A stretch of 64,000 nt of DNA from UMGS1590 sp900552455 (GTDB lineage Bacteria > Bacillota > Peptococcia > Peptococcales > Peptococcaceae), in the NCBI GenBank assembly GCA_963931105.1, contig OZ007004.1, positions 2,480,001-2,544,000 on the forward strand, written 5' to 3'. The notes beneath the pieces are model-generated. The model was not told the DNA's origin, made no database searches, and worked only from the letters and a program-made list of their open reading frames with translations. Below, piece by piece: positions 17,946-26,263 of this stretch (the stretch's first letter is position 1; every line of letters begins with the position of its first letter). The position numbers and the translations under genes are program-made.

Positions 17946-18780
17946 CGATCACCTCGGGAACTAATCCTGGCAATGCCTCAATTGTCACATTATAGTCCTC
18001 ATAACATTCTGGAATCTGAACATCTTCTTTTGGTTCAATTTTAACTGAACGATGCACTTTTGCAGATGAATACTGCCCATCTTTACAATTATGCTCCCAC
18101 CAATATACGCGCTTCACTTCCATAGATCCATCCGGCCGAGCTGAAGAAGCGTCATTGATGAATAAGGTTCGCAGGCATTCTTTAATCACATTGGCATCTT
18201 CCCGGGAAAACCCGGTCTTTTCAGCAAGTTGCACATTAATGGAACCTTTCAGCAGATAAACGCCAAAACGAACAAAGTGTTTCATGCCCATGGTGTCTGA
18301 CGTACGCTGACCTTTATCGCTCTTTTCACCATTTACACTCTTTGTGATTTGCAATGATTCAATCTCGATCGGAGATACACTCACCGCCTGATGAATGGAT
18401 ACTGGCCCACGTACACCTACAGACATCCCCTTTGTATCCTTAAACGCAAAAACTTGTCCAAAAGCACGAACATCCAACCATTTTTCACAAGCAATTCGTG
18501 CGTATTCTTCACGGTCCTTGATGCCCTTCATCGTTGCAGATGCACGTTCACTTAAACTTCCAAACCCATCATCACAACGATCCTCAGATTGTACAAATAC
18601 TGATTGTCCTAGATCTTGCATGCGATTTCTAATTTTCCGTTTAATGCAAACATCAGACATTTCACCAAAACCATTGTAATCTGTCCGTGGGCGGTTGCCA
18701 TTCAGCGGATCACCATTCGCATTTGCACGCTCAACACTCAAGATCGCTACAAAATCAATTTTATGCTGCAAGTTAGTCAT
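17935..18780 (-). CDS. cas7: Cascade backbone protein Cas7 (Csd2, type I-C)
   Basis: 281 aa from ATG at 18780, which has a GGAAGAG site and overlaps the cas8c stop by eight bases (GATGACTAA); the longer frame adds a non-conserved leader peptide. The N-terminus KIDFVAILSVERANANGDPLNGNRPRTD is diagnostic of the Csd2/Csh2 backbone family. The FVRFGVYLLKGSINVQLAEKTGFSREDANVIKECL block and a C-terminal strand follow. Several copies line the crRNA in the effector. It should also be the platform for the CreR-like RNA upstream of the operon. Confidence 0.97.
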   Translation of the reverse strand: MTNLQHKIDFVAILSVERANANGDPLNGNRPRTDYNGFGEMSDVCIKRKIRNRMQDLGQSVFVQSEDRCDDGFGSLSERASATMKGIKDREEYARIACEKWLDVRAFGQVFAFKDTKGMSVGVRGPVSIHQAVSVSPIEIESLQITKSVNGEKSDKGQRTSDTMGMKHFVRFGVYLLKGSINVQLAEKTGFSREDANVIKECLRTLFINDASSARPDGSMEVKRVYWWEHNCKDGQYSSAKVHRSVKIEPKEDVQIPECYEDYNVTIEALPGLVPEVIDGI

Positions 18781-20545
18781 CGTTCTCTTCCTCCATTTTT
18801 TCTGATTTTGATTTATATAATTCATTTTGCTGCAAATAGTATCCCATCAAATAGGTTTCTTTAAGCGGACGATTTAATTCCTCATCAGAAAGTCCTTGTG
18901 CTGAAATATGTGCCATAATCTCCTCTAGCAACTTCTGATAATTTGTCTGAAGGCCATAAGGCAATTTTGATAAATACGGAACACGAATCCTTTCATAGAT
19001 TACTTTAAAAGTCTGGTACGGTCTGCGTGTATATACAGACAATAGACGAATCGCATTGGTTTCTCTTTCCTTGTCATTATCCTTTTCAATCTTTTCCATG
19101 ACTGCCAATAATCGCCCAAATTGATAACTTCGATCCAATTTATCTACATCCAAGCTCATGCTCCATTCCTCCCCTAAATCATAGCGATATTTTCTTACCA
19201 CTGCGCAAGCAACAAACAAGATTTGTCGCCATATTTTATTATCATAGGCCTGTGGCATCGATGCGCGATGTACCAAGGCACGCATAGTATCTGCAGGCAT
19301 CTTCGCTTGATCGATGCGGCATGCCAACAATCGCTGCACCTGTCCACCCATCACACGATCATCTGTTTTTAGACGATCTCCCTGTTGTGTACCAAAAGCA
19401 CAATTTACAATCTGCCTCAAAGCAGGTGACTGAATGCCAAACTGATTATTATACCAGCAACATTTTTCGTCCCAATCATATAATCGCTGAAGAAAATCCG
19501 ACTCCTGCAATTCATTATAATAAGTTAGCGCCAAACGTCCACTTGTTGCCGCATCAAAAGCAACAATCACAGTACGATCATTTGGTTTTAATGATGTCTG
19601 CCAGCCATTCAACGTATCTTGTAATTGTTTTTTATAATCTTCTGGTTCAACGGCAACTTCCAGATCTTTAACAAGCGAATAAAATGGGCTAACGATTTCT
19701 CTCAAAGTAGGATTCCAACAAACAAAAGTACGCCCTCCTATAGAGACACCATAGTTTGCAACCAACCACCGCAACGCACTATGCGCTTTCTGTGAAGCTT
19801 CATAACTGATCTCAACAACCTGATCTGCCTCAGTAAATCGCCCGAGATAGGTAAATCCACTGGTATCATTTGATGAAATCAACTTAGCATTCCCATTTAA
19901 CGCTACGATTCCCTTTGGATGTTGTATCGCTGCCCGAGCGCTTTTTCCTGTGATCATGCAAAAGTTCTTTTTCTCATCAATAAATAAACTGTCATAGTAA
20001 TCAATAAAAGATTGAAACAGTGACGGATCACTCCAACACGCCTCATCTTCTCCACTGTTTTGCACACGCCAGCAAACCAGCATTTTTTCGTTCTTAGGCT
20101 GACCTTTATCGTTTATTTCTATGATTCCGGCATTCTCCAAATCTTTCAAAATGGTACCGTGTTTTACGTAAGTAAGAATGGGGTTTAATTTTGGATGCGT
20201 GTATTGAGAAGATGCCCATTGTTCTAGTTGGCTAAGATATGCTTGATATTTTTTTTCATTGTTCGGTGCCAGATAAGATAACTGATCACACAATGGGTGC
20301 GCACATACTCCACTCGTTCTTCCTGAAGAGCTTTCCGTCACTGGAATGATGATCTTAGGATCATTTTTGTCCACCAAACGAGAAGACACATAGTTTCCTT
20401 TCATATCCAATGTAATCTCCAGGCCAGCACGCGTAATCATATGAGATATCGGTGCTAAAGGTACCTCTCCATTATTTGCTTTACCTACACGATTATGCTT
20501 TTCCAGTTCATCATATGTCTTAACCGCTTGTTGTAATAATCCCAT
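18773..20545 (-). CDS. cas8c: Cascade large subunit Cas8c (Csd1, type I-C)
   Basis: 590 aa, matching the usual Csd1 length. The start overlaps the cas5 stop by one base (TAATG). Recognisable segments are the N-terminal LLQQAVKTYDELE, FVCWNPT, and the C-terminal helical region (PYGLQTNYQKLLEEIMAHISAQGLSDEELNRPLKETYLMGYYLQQNELY). The C-terminal part corresponds to the small-subunit function, which in I-C can be produced from an internal start in cas8c. Cas8c reads the PAM and begins strand opening. AT-rich relative to flanking genes. Confidence 0.96.
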   Translation of the reverse strand: MGLLQQAVKTYDELEKHNRVGKANNGEVPLAPISHMITRAGLEITLDMKGNYVSSRLVDKNDPKIIIPVTESSSGRTSGVCAHPLCDQLSYLAPNNEKKYQAYLSQLEQWASSQYTHPKLNPILTYVKHGTILKDLENAGIIEINDKGQPKNEKMLVCWRVQNSGEDEACWSDPSLFQSFIDYYDSLFIDEKKNFCMITGKSARAAIQHPKGIVALNGNAKLISSNDTSGFTYLGRFTEADQVVEISYEASQKAHSALRWLVANYGVSIGGRTFVCWNPTLREIVSPFYSLVKDLEVAVEPEDYKKQLQDTLNGWQTSLKPNDRTVIVAFDAATSGRLALTYYNELQESDFLQRLYDWDEKCCWYNNQFGIQSPALRQIVNCAFGTQQGDRLKTDDRVMGGQVQRLLACRIDQAKMPADTMRALVHRASMPQAYDNKIWRQILFVACAVVRKYRYDLGEEWSMSLDVDKLDRSYQFGRLLAVMEKIEKDNDKERETNAIRLLSVYTRRPYQTFKVIYERIRVPYLSKLPYGLQTNYQKLLEEIMAHISAQGLSDEELNRPLKETYLMGYYLQQNELYKSKSEKMEEENDD

Positions 20546-21285
20546 TATTTCACCTCCTCAAACTCACCTAATCCACTAAAATTCTTGGTTTCATATCCAA
20601 ATGGCTTCATATCCATCTCTCGGACGGTTTTCTGGAGAACACATTCTTCCGGTCGAGGAAATTCGATAACCCCCTTTTTCATCACAGGATTCCAAAAACG
20701 TACTGTCATTTTACCCTCGGTCTCTTTAGAATAAGCCTCATCAGCATACGTGATGCCGTGATACATCAAGCCAAATGACAGTTCCGCAAGATTATCATAT
20801 GCTCCCTCTCCTTCTCCAAATTGGCAAGGCTCCACATAACCCTGACATTCACGTGCTCCCAGAAAAACATCTCGCCTACCGCCTTTTCGAATCATTTTTT
20901 TCGCGATCTCGTGATGCTTGTTCTCATTACGATCCTGTGCCAATTCTGGGCGATTTTCATTCCATTCAAAATGTGCACGCACCTGATAGCGGCAGTCCTT
21001 CAAGTAAGTATAATAGGCCAAGTCGTTTCCGCCATAATACTTGATCGGTCGAATGCCCTTTACTTCGGTCTGGATTGGATTCATAATTCGCACAGCATCA
21101 ATAACCCAAATCAAAGTAGGCTTCCAATACACTGACATCAAGATACCTTTAAGCGCTTCATAGGTTGGAATTTGATAGGTGGATTTTTCTCCACCTATAC
21201 GCGTGATCGGATCAGAGAATAGTCCATAGTCTCCTGACACTTCAAATTCCACAATGTTGGGATATAACGTATTTTTCATCATCAC
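20545..21285 (-). CDS. cas5: Cas5c/Cas5d pre-crRNA endoribonuclease and Cascade subunit (type I-C)
   Basis: 246 aa. In type I-C there is no Cas6; Cas5c cuts the repeat below its hairpin and holds the crRNA 5' handle. The N-terminus (YPNIVEFEVSGDYGLFSDPITRIGGEKSTYQIPTYEALKGIL) is the family signature. A basic stretch with KHHEIAKKMIRKGGRRDVFLGARECQGYVEP may include the catalytic Tyr/His/Lys set. The start overlaps the cas3 stop by four bases. Its ability to cut the degenerate repeats at 23759-23852 would decide whether the upstream guide RNA matures. Confidence 0.96.
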   Translation of the reverse strand: MMMKNTLYPNIVEFEVSGDYGLFSDPITRIGGEKSTYQIPTYEALKGILMSVYWKPTLIWVIDAVRIMNPIQTEVKGIRPIKYYGGNDLAYYTYLKDCRYQVRAHFEWNENRPELAQDRNENKHHEIAKKMIRKGGRRDVFLGARECQGYVEPCQFGEGEGAYDNLAELSFGLMYHGITYADEAYSKETEGKMTVRFWNPVMKKGVIEFPRPEECVLQKTVREMDMKPFGYETKNFSGLGEFEEVK

Positions 21286-23657
21286 ACCTCCAAAAAAATC
21301 AATTCATCTTTTTCATGTACGCCTAAATGATCATCATACGCCTCCTCGGATAAAACCAGAATTCCATTCACTTCTCGCAAATAATAACGCAGTTGTTGCA
21401 ACTGATTATCATAAAGCGAAACTGTGTAATTTTTCGCCCGTTGTGACCAATCTTTTAAATAGGAGATCGTCAGCCATTTCTCATCCTCGAGCTCTCGAAT
21501 CAAATCAACGCCTTCTCCAAACGGAACGACAACATCCACACCATTTTCATCAAACACCTGAAAGATACTTCCAGCCGTTTTAAAGGCTTGATTAAGAAAA
21601 TATCTCCCCTCTATTTGCGCGGTGTGTTTTCTATTTGTCGCAAGTAGCGAAAACAGCGTGTTTCTTTCCTTCTGGATGATGTAATCCTGCTCATTCCCTT
21701 CCTCTGACATCATAGTATCATATAGTTTTCGATAATACCAGTTAATTGCATCATCTGATTCTAAATTTTCTTGAAATTTTTCAGGATCTTTAGCATATGC
21801 CTGCAGCAGCGCTAGGCTCGCTTCTTTCCCTCGCTGTATCTCCTTTAAACGTCCGAGATTTTCATCAGAGCAATTTACCACATACACCGGCGCCAATTCT
21901 TTGCTTTCGCCATTACGATTACAACGTCCTGCTGATTGCACAATATTATCCATCCCGGCCAACAATCTCACCACGCAAGAAAAAGAAATATCTACCCCTG
22001 CTTCGATCACTTGTGTTGACACGCAGATTGTTTTTTGATTCCCAGATTCCAAGGATCTGTATATCTCATCCAAAGTTCTTCGCCGATGTTCGGTGCACAT
22101 GGAAGCCGATAGATGAAAGATGTTGCCCTGAGTTTTTTTCATTGCCTCATACAAAAAAGCAGCTTCCATTTTTTTATTACATATTATAAGCATGCTGTCG
22201 TTATTCTCTAACAATGTTTCCAGCAACTCAGGTATCTGATCCATCTTTTTTGCACCCATATCGATGATCTTCGTGCGTTCAAATGCATTCCAGATCTTTG
22301 CTTGATATGGCACAACATCATTTATACGTGGCAGCATTGGATGCAGCGCACGTTCAAAACATGGTTGCGTAGCAGAACAAAGTAAAAACGTCGTTCCACA
22401 TACTTCTGACAAGAAATTTATCGTCAAATTAAATAACGAGAGCATATGCATAGGAACAGTCTGAACTTCATCAATGACAATCACTGCATTTGCCAACGAA
22501 TGAAAACGGCGAACATTACTCATTTTTCCCTTGAACATCGTATTAAGCAGCTGTACCATTGTCGTGATAATAACAGGTTTCTGCCAGTTTTCCATCGCCA
22601 GTTCGTTAAGATCCAGTTCATTGTATTTACTGTTATTTTCTTTAATAACATTGGAATGATGTTCCAGTATCAAGTTATCATCGCCAATATAGTCTCGAAT
22701 AATCTTTGCATTCTGCTCAAGGATTGCTAACAGTGGTGTCACAAATATAATTCGATCTTTATTCCATTTTTCAGCATGCGCCAAAGCGTAACGCAACGCA
22801 CTTAACGTTTTGCCCCCACCAGTTGGTACATTTAATCGATAGATACCACCTTTATTTGGAGCCATCTTACGACATTGATTAGAAATATCCATACGCGCTC
22901 GTTGCAGTTCAGTCTTTTGCGGAAAATCAGCCAGTTTGGTCTCCATATAATCCAGGCACTTTTTCCAAACATCTGATTTCACAGCGTCTATAGGTTCGAG
23001 ATTTACTCCATCCATAAATTCAGCTGTATCTCGCCGATCCCCCTCAACAACAGAGGATAATATCAAGCGTGCCAAAAGCCCCACATAAAAACCTATTTCT
23101 TCACCATGGCTATCGTGGTTCTCTTTCGCCATATTTACAAGCGTCCCGAATTTAGTTGAAATTTCTACGTTGGCTTGATCAAACAGCTCAGAAATTTCTT
23201 TTTTCCCTGCACAATCTCCCAAAAAATTCTGACAGCTCTCCGTATAAAATATTCCACGCTTTGCTTGTCGATAATCAAAGCCTGATTCTCCGTCGATATT
23301 CACACAGTCAAACTGTCCATGATGAGCGCCAATCGCATAAGCCAAAATTTCTGCCGTCAGATCTTCTATGCGTTCCGTTTTTTCACTATGGAATTGTTCA
23401 AACATAAACCGGCAGCCTGCAAACGTATGGTTCACCGACCCTCGCTTGCGTTCGTCTCCCTCTTCGAGATAGCTTTGAAATTCATTTTTAAATTTACCGA
23501 GATCATGACACAAAGCCGCCAAATATCCAGTTTTCCCAAGGGCAATTTTCTCCGTGCATGCTTCTGCATATTCCGCTGCTCGTCTGCTATGATCTACCAA
23601 TGTTTGCCGCTCTAGGGTCCCATCTTCTAAAGTTCGTTTGTGTGCAAAGTACTTCAT
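21282..23657 (-). CDS. cas3: CRISPR-associated helicase/nuclease Cas3 (type I-C)
   Basis: 791 aa, first gene of the cas operon. An N-terminal HD nuclease (DHSRRAAEYAE, AALCHDLGKFKNEF, SVNHTFAGCRF) is fused to a superfamily 2 helicase: motif I VPTGGGKTLSALRYAL, motif II VIVIDEVQTVP, motif III LLCSATQP, and motif VI QSAGRCNRNG. All key residues are present, so it should degrade targeted DNA. Preceded by AAAGGAGG and by a consensus promoter (TTGACA-17-TACAAT) that is itself matched by a crRNA-like guide encoded just upstream. Confidence 0.97.
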   Translation of the reverse strand: MKYFAHKRTLEDGTLERQTLVDHSRRAAEYAEACTEKIALGKTGYLAALCHDLGKFKNEFQSYLEEGDERKRGSVNHTFAGCRFMFEQFHSEKTERIEDLTAEILAYAIGAHHGQFDCVNIDGESGFDYRQAKRGIFYTESCQNFLGDCAGKKEISELFDQANVEISTKFGTLVNMAKENHDSHGEEIGFYVGLLARLILSSVVEGDRRDTAEFMDGVNLEPIDAVKSDVWKKCLDYMETKLADFPQKTELQRARMDISNQCRKMAPNKGGIYRLNVPTGGGKTLSALRYALAHAEKWNKDRIIFVTPLLAILEQNAKIIRDYIGDDNLILEHHSNVIKENNSKYNELDLNELAMENWQKPVIITTMVQLLNTMFKGKMSNVRRFHSLANAVIVIDEVQTVPMHMLSLFNLTINFLSEVCGTTFLLCSATQPCFERALHPMLPRINDVVPYQAKIWNAFERTKIIDMGAKKMDQIPELLETLLENNDSMLIICNKKMEAAFLYEAMKKTQGNIFHLSASMCTEHRRRTLDEIYRSLESGNQKTICVSTQVIEAGVDISFSCVVRLLAGMDNIVQSAGRCNRNGESKELAPVYVVNCSDENLGRLKEIQRGKEASLALLQAYAKDPEKFQENLESDDAINWYYRKLYDTMMSEEGNEQDYIIQKERNTLFSLLATNRKHTAQIEGRYFLNQAFKTAGSIFQVFDENGVDVVVPFGEGVDLIRELEDEKWLTISYLKDWSQRAKNYTVSLYDNQLQQLRYYLREVNGILVLSEEAYDDHLGVHEKDELIFLEV

Positions 23658-23677
23658 GCTCAGCGCCTCCTTTATAA

Positions 23678-23710
23678 TTCTATTGTAGTAGATTTGGATT
23701 ATTTTGTCAA
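23678..23710 (-). promoter_or_regulatory. cas operon promoter overlapping a PAM-flanked protospacer
   Basis: On the minus strand TTGACA (23705-23710) and TACAAT (23682-23687) are separated by exactly 17 bp, upstream of AAAGGAGG and the cas3 ATG. On the plus strand the same DNA reads TTC (23678-23680) followed by TATTGTAGTAGATTTGGA (23681-23698). TTC is the canonical I-C PAM, and the sequence after it matches the guide of the upstream RNA in 16 of 18 positions. Cascade bound here would cover the -10 and extend to the -35. Confidence 0.9.
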
Positions 23711-23868
23711 TAAAAAGAGTCTGTTGATAACCTTACGATTACCAACAGACTCGATCGTGGAATCCACTCGCCTCAAAAGAGGCGAGGCAAATTGGTTCCA
23801 AAGCCACTACAATATTTTCAATCCACTTCCTGCACTTCTCGTACAGGAAGACACACGGTATTATAACA
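23711..23868 (-). ncRNA. CreR-like Cas-regulating RNA: promoter, two degenerate repeats around a 26-nt guide, terminator
   Basis: Minus-strand transcription unit. The extended -10 TGTTATAAT (23860-23868) predicts a start near 23852-23854. Degenerate repeat 1 (23815-23852) reads GTCTTCCTG-loop-CAGGAAG-TGGATTGAAAA. The 26-nt guide (23789-23814) begins TATTGTAGTGGCTTTGGA. Degenerate repeat 2 (23759-23788) has stem CTCGCCTC/GAGGCGAG then TGGATTCC. A perfect terminator stem GAGTCTGTTG/CAACAGACTC (23717-23752) ends in TTTTTA directly at the cas -35. Predicted RNA is about 140 nt. Repeat 1 keeps the GGATTGAAA 3' end of the array repeat that becomes the crRNA 5' handle. The guide matches the cas promoter next to a TTC PAM, implying Cascade-mediated autorepression. 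Known Cas-regulating RNAs have this logic; this instance is inferred from sequence only. Confidence 0.85.
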
Positions 23869-23959
23869 TATCTTTTCAATCTGGCTAGCCACATACAAAA
23901 AATGCCATAAATATAAAATATTTTTCTACAACGTACTACCTTCTCTCCCGACACTTATA

Positions 23960-24004
23960 TTGAACAAAAAAGCAGCCTCGATGTGAAGACTGCTTTTTGT
24001 TCAA
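23960..24004 (-). terminator. Intrinsic terminator of cysK (bidirectional form)
   Basis: Inverted repeat TTGAACAAAAA-GCAG / CTGC-TTTTTGTTCAA ends a few bases after the cysK stop. The A/T-rich outer arms give a U-tract in both directions, so it also insulates cysK from the CRISPR region. Confidence 0.85.
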
Positions 24005-24009
24005 CATAT

Positions 24010-24939
24010 TTATGCAAATATCTCTTCTGTCGAGAGATAGCGCATGCCGGTATCTGGAAGCAAAACAACGATATTTTTACCGGCATTTTCAGGCTGTTTT
24101 GCTGCTTCGAGCGCGCCGATGAGAGCGGCTGCGGAGGAGATGCCCATGAAGAGGCCTTCGCTGCGCGCGAGGGTGCCGACAATGGCGAGGGCGTCTTCGT
24201 TGCTCACAGGAATGATCTGATCGTAGATCGTGGTATCGAGAGCTTTTGGCACGAACCCTGCGCCAATGCCCTGGATGGCGTGTGGACCAGCCTGGCCACC
24301 GCTGAGCACGGCAGAACTGGCTGGCTCGACGGCAACAACTTTGATCACTGGGTTCTGATCCTTGAGATAGCGTCCTGTGCCGCTGATGCTGCCGCCGGTG
24401 CCGACACCGGCAACAAGAATGTCGATCTGACCTTCCATCTGCTGCCAGAGTTCTGGACCGGTGGTATCGATGTGCGCTTGTGGGTTTGCTGGATTTTCAA
24501 ACTGTCCGGCGACGATGGCGCCCGGGATCTCCCGAGCAAGCGCATCGGCTTTGGCGATGGCGCCACTCATGCCTTGCGCGCCCGGCGTCAACACCAGCTC
24601 AGCCCCGTAAATCTGCATGAGCTTGCGGCGTTCAACGGTCATCGAATCCGGCATCACGATGATGACGCGATAGCCAAGATACGCGCCAATCGCCGCAAGG
24701 CCAATGCCAGTGTTGCCGCTGGTTGGTTCGATGATCGTGCCGCCAGGAGCAAGCTTGCCATCTGCCTCTGCTTGGCGGATCATGGCAAGCGCAACGCGGT
24801 CCTTCATGCTTCCGGTTGGATTATAAGCTTCCAGCTTGGCAAAAATGCGCGCATTTGCGCCTTGTTCGCGGGCAAATTTAGCAAGTTCAACGACTGGTGT
24901 GTGGCCGACAAGTTCGGTGATATTATGATAAATGGTCAT
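24010..24939 (-). CDS. cysK: Cysteine synthase (O-acetylserine sulfhydrylase) CysK
   Basis: 309 aa PLP enzyme making cysteine from O-acetylserine and sulfide. The PLP lysine lies in NPTGSMKDR (about residue 45), the substrate loop is EPTSGNTGIGLA, and the phosphate-binding loop is GVGTGGSISGTG. PDTGMRYLSTEEIF closes the protein as in CysK rather than CysM. It ties the sulfide produced by the Dsr pathway to assimilation. Its promoter has TATAAT near 24977 with a weak -35, and an imperfect inverted repeat (25030-25085) lies upstream; I could not identify a known riboswitch. Confidence 0.96.
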   Translation of the reverse strand: MTIYHNITELVGHTPVVELAKFAREQGANARIFAKLEAYNPTGSMKDRVALAMIRQAEADGKLAPGGTIIEPTSGNTGIGLAAIGAYLGYRVIIVMPDSMTVERRKLMQIYGAELVLTPGAQGMSGAIAKADALAREIPGAIVAGQFENPANPQAHIDTTGPELWQQMEGQIDILVAGVGTGGSISGTGRYLKDQNPVIKVVAVEPASSAVLSGGQAGPHAIQGIGAGFVPKALDTTIYDQIIPVSNEDALAIVGTLARSEGLFMGISSAAALIGALEAAKQPENAGKNIVVLLPDTGMRYLSTEEIFA

Positions 24940-25220
24940 GGTAAATTCCCTCCTGTATGTTTTATCTTATTCTATTATACGCGCCAGCGGCTCAGTTGGA
25001 AATAATTTTTCTACAGAAATACCCTACTTCCTTACAGGGAATAATTTCAATGAATGGTTCTAAGATGGTACCCATCAATGAAATTTCTTGCAAGGGCTTG
25101 AAAATCTTTGCGCGCTATGCTATTCTATGCTCAACAACGAAATATTTTAGACACAATGGAGAACACCACCAAAAGGGCGTTTATTTCATTGTGTCTTTTT
25201 TTGTGCAAAGGAGGAAGAAC
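24940..25220. promoter_or_regulatory. Divergent cysK/thiS control region with an attenuator-like terminator before thiS
   Basis: Minus side: TATAAT about 37 bases before cysK. Middle: an imperfect inverted repeat (AATTTCAATGAATGG ... CCATCAATGAAATTT, 25028-25085), a possible operator. Plus side: TTGAAA-17-TATTCT (around 25099-25127). Then a hairpin GACACAATG / CATTGTGTC (25151-25196) followed by seven T, ending only about 8 bases before the thiS ribosome binding site. A terminator between promoter and gene implies attenuation. I see no TPP (THI-box) consensus, so the sensed signal is unknown. Confidence 0.6.
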
Positions 25221-25415
25221 ATGCGCGTCAATGGTAAAGATGTGCGGCTCTCGGTGCCGCTGGATCTTCTGTCGTATCTCTCGCAGGCTGGGTTTAATGT
25301 GCAGCGCGTTGTGGTGGAGCGCAACGGCGCGATCATCACGCGCGAACATTTTGCGGAAACGCTGCTTGCAGACGATGACAGTCTGGAGGTGGTGCAGTTT
25401 GTCGGTGGTGGTTGA
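25221..25415 (+). CDS. thiS: Sulfur carrier protein ThiS
   Basis: 64 aa ubiquitin-like carrier with the required C-terminal Gly-Gly (VQFVGGG). Start ATG at 25221 behind AAAGGAGG; the longer upstream frame crosses the terminator and is not used. The C-terminus is adenylylated by ThiF and becomes a thiocarboxylate that gives sulfur to the thiazole ring made by ThiG. LLADDDSLEVVQFVGGG is the typical C-terminal block. First gene of the thi operon, overlapping thiF. Confidence 0.93.
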   Translation: MRVNGKDVRLSVPLDLLSYLSQAGFNVQRVVVERNGAIITREHFAETLLADDDSLEVVQFVGGG

Positions 25416-26211
25416 AAAATCGATTCGCTTAAACGGTGCGTCAGTCACGACGGCAGCCGAAACCTACGCGGATCTGCGCACAGATGCTGTCGACACGCTG
25501 ATCGTAAACGGTCACGCGCGCCCCTGGCAGCAAATGGTCATCGAAGGAGACGATGTGCTGCTCTTCGCTGCGGACAAGCGGCCATCACCTGCGCTTTGGC
25601 GGGCGATCTACGATGCGCGTTATGGGCGCGATGTGATGGACCGGCTGCAGGCAGGCTCGGTAGCGATCTGTGGGCTCGGAGGACTGGGCGCGCTGGTGGC
25701 GTTGGAGCTGGGGCGTCTCGGCGTGGGCAGGCTTTTGCTTATCGATGGCGATGTGGTCGATCCAACGAATCTGGCAAGGCAGCACTATTTTGCCAGCCAG
25801 ATTGGCCAGCGCAAAACGGATGCTCTGGCGTCAACGCTTGCGGAGTGTGCACCGCTGACAGCGGTGGAAACGCGCTCTGTCTGGTTGGACGGTGATAACA
25901 TTGCTTCTCTGCTGGCGCATTGGCCGATCATCTGCGAATGTTTGGACCGACCGGAAACGAAAGCGCTGCTCACACAATCGGTGCTCAGTGAATTACCAGA
26001 CGCAACACTTGTCGGCGCCAGCGGCATGGCTGGCTATGGATCAGGCAATGCGATCGTGACTAAACGCGTTCTCCCCCGGCTTTACATGACTGGCGACGGC
26101 ACCAGCGAAGGCGAAGAAGGCATCGGTCTGATGGCGCCGCGCGTGGGACTCTGCGCGAGCGCGCAGGCGACGATGGTGATGCGGCTGTTGCTCGGCGAAC
26201 CGACGCCATAG
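25405..26211 (+). CDS. thiF: Thiamine biosynthesis adenylyltransferase ThiF (with N-terminal ThiS-like segment)
   Basis: E1-like enzyme activating ThiS. The nucleotide motif CGLGGLGALVALELGRLGVGRLLLIDGDVVDPTNLARQ is clear (about residues 80-117). Before it lies a small beta-grasp-like region (SIRLNGASVTTAAETYADL...DTLIVNG), as in the short Firmicutes form; Zn-binding cysteine pairs are absent, also usual there. No ATG fits: GTG at 25405 (or TTG at 25399) follows the GGAGG at 25385 inside thiS, overlapping the thiS stop, so the exact start is uncertain by a few codons. The Ade-transfer Arg and Asp are present. Confidence 0.88.
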   Translation: MVVEKSIRLNGASVTTAAETYADLRTDAVDTLIVNGHARPWQQMVIEGDDVLLFAADKRPSPALWRAIYDARYGRDVMDRLQAGSVAICGLGGLGALVALELGRLGVGRLLLIDGDVVDPTNLARQHYFASQIGQRKTDALASTLAECAPLTAVETRSVWLDGDNIASLLAHWPIICECLDRPETKALLTQSVLSELPDATLVGASGMAGYGSGNAIVTKRVLPRLYMTGDGTSEGEEGIGLMAPRVGLCASAQATMVMRLLLGEPTP

Positions 26212-26263
26212 TGCTCTTAAAACTGCTCTTATGTGCTCTTATTTTTGAAAGGACGAATGATCA

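Noticed and set aside
23678..23868. Interpretation as a CreTA toxin-antitoxin RNA pair
   Set aside because: No small toxin gene or second promoter is seen in the unit, and the best guide match is the cas promoter with a PAM, which favours cas autorepression.
24940..25220. TPP riboswitch or T-box upstream of thiS or cysK
   Set aside because: I looked for the THI-box core and T-box consensus on both strands and found neither, only a promoter and terminator hairpin.
25108..25404. N-terminal extension of ThiF from 25108
   Set aside because: The extension overlaps the thiS gene and a terminator in another frame; a GTG or TTG start inside the end of thiS fits the ribosome binding site and the family length.
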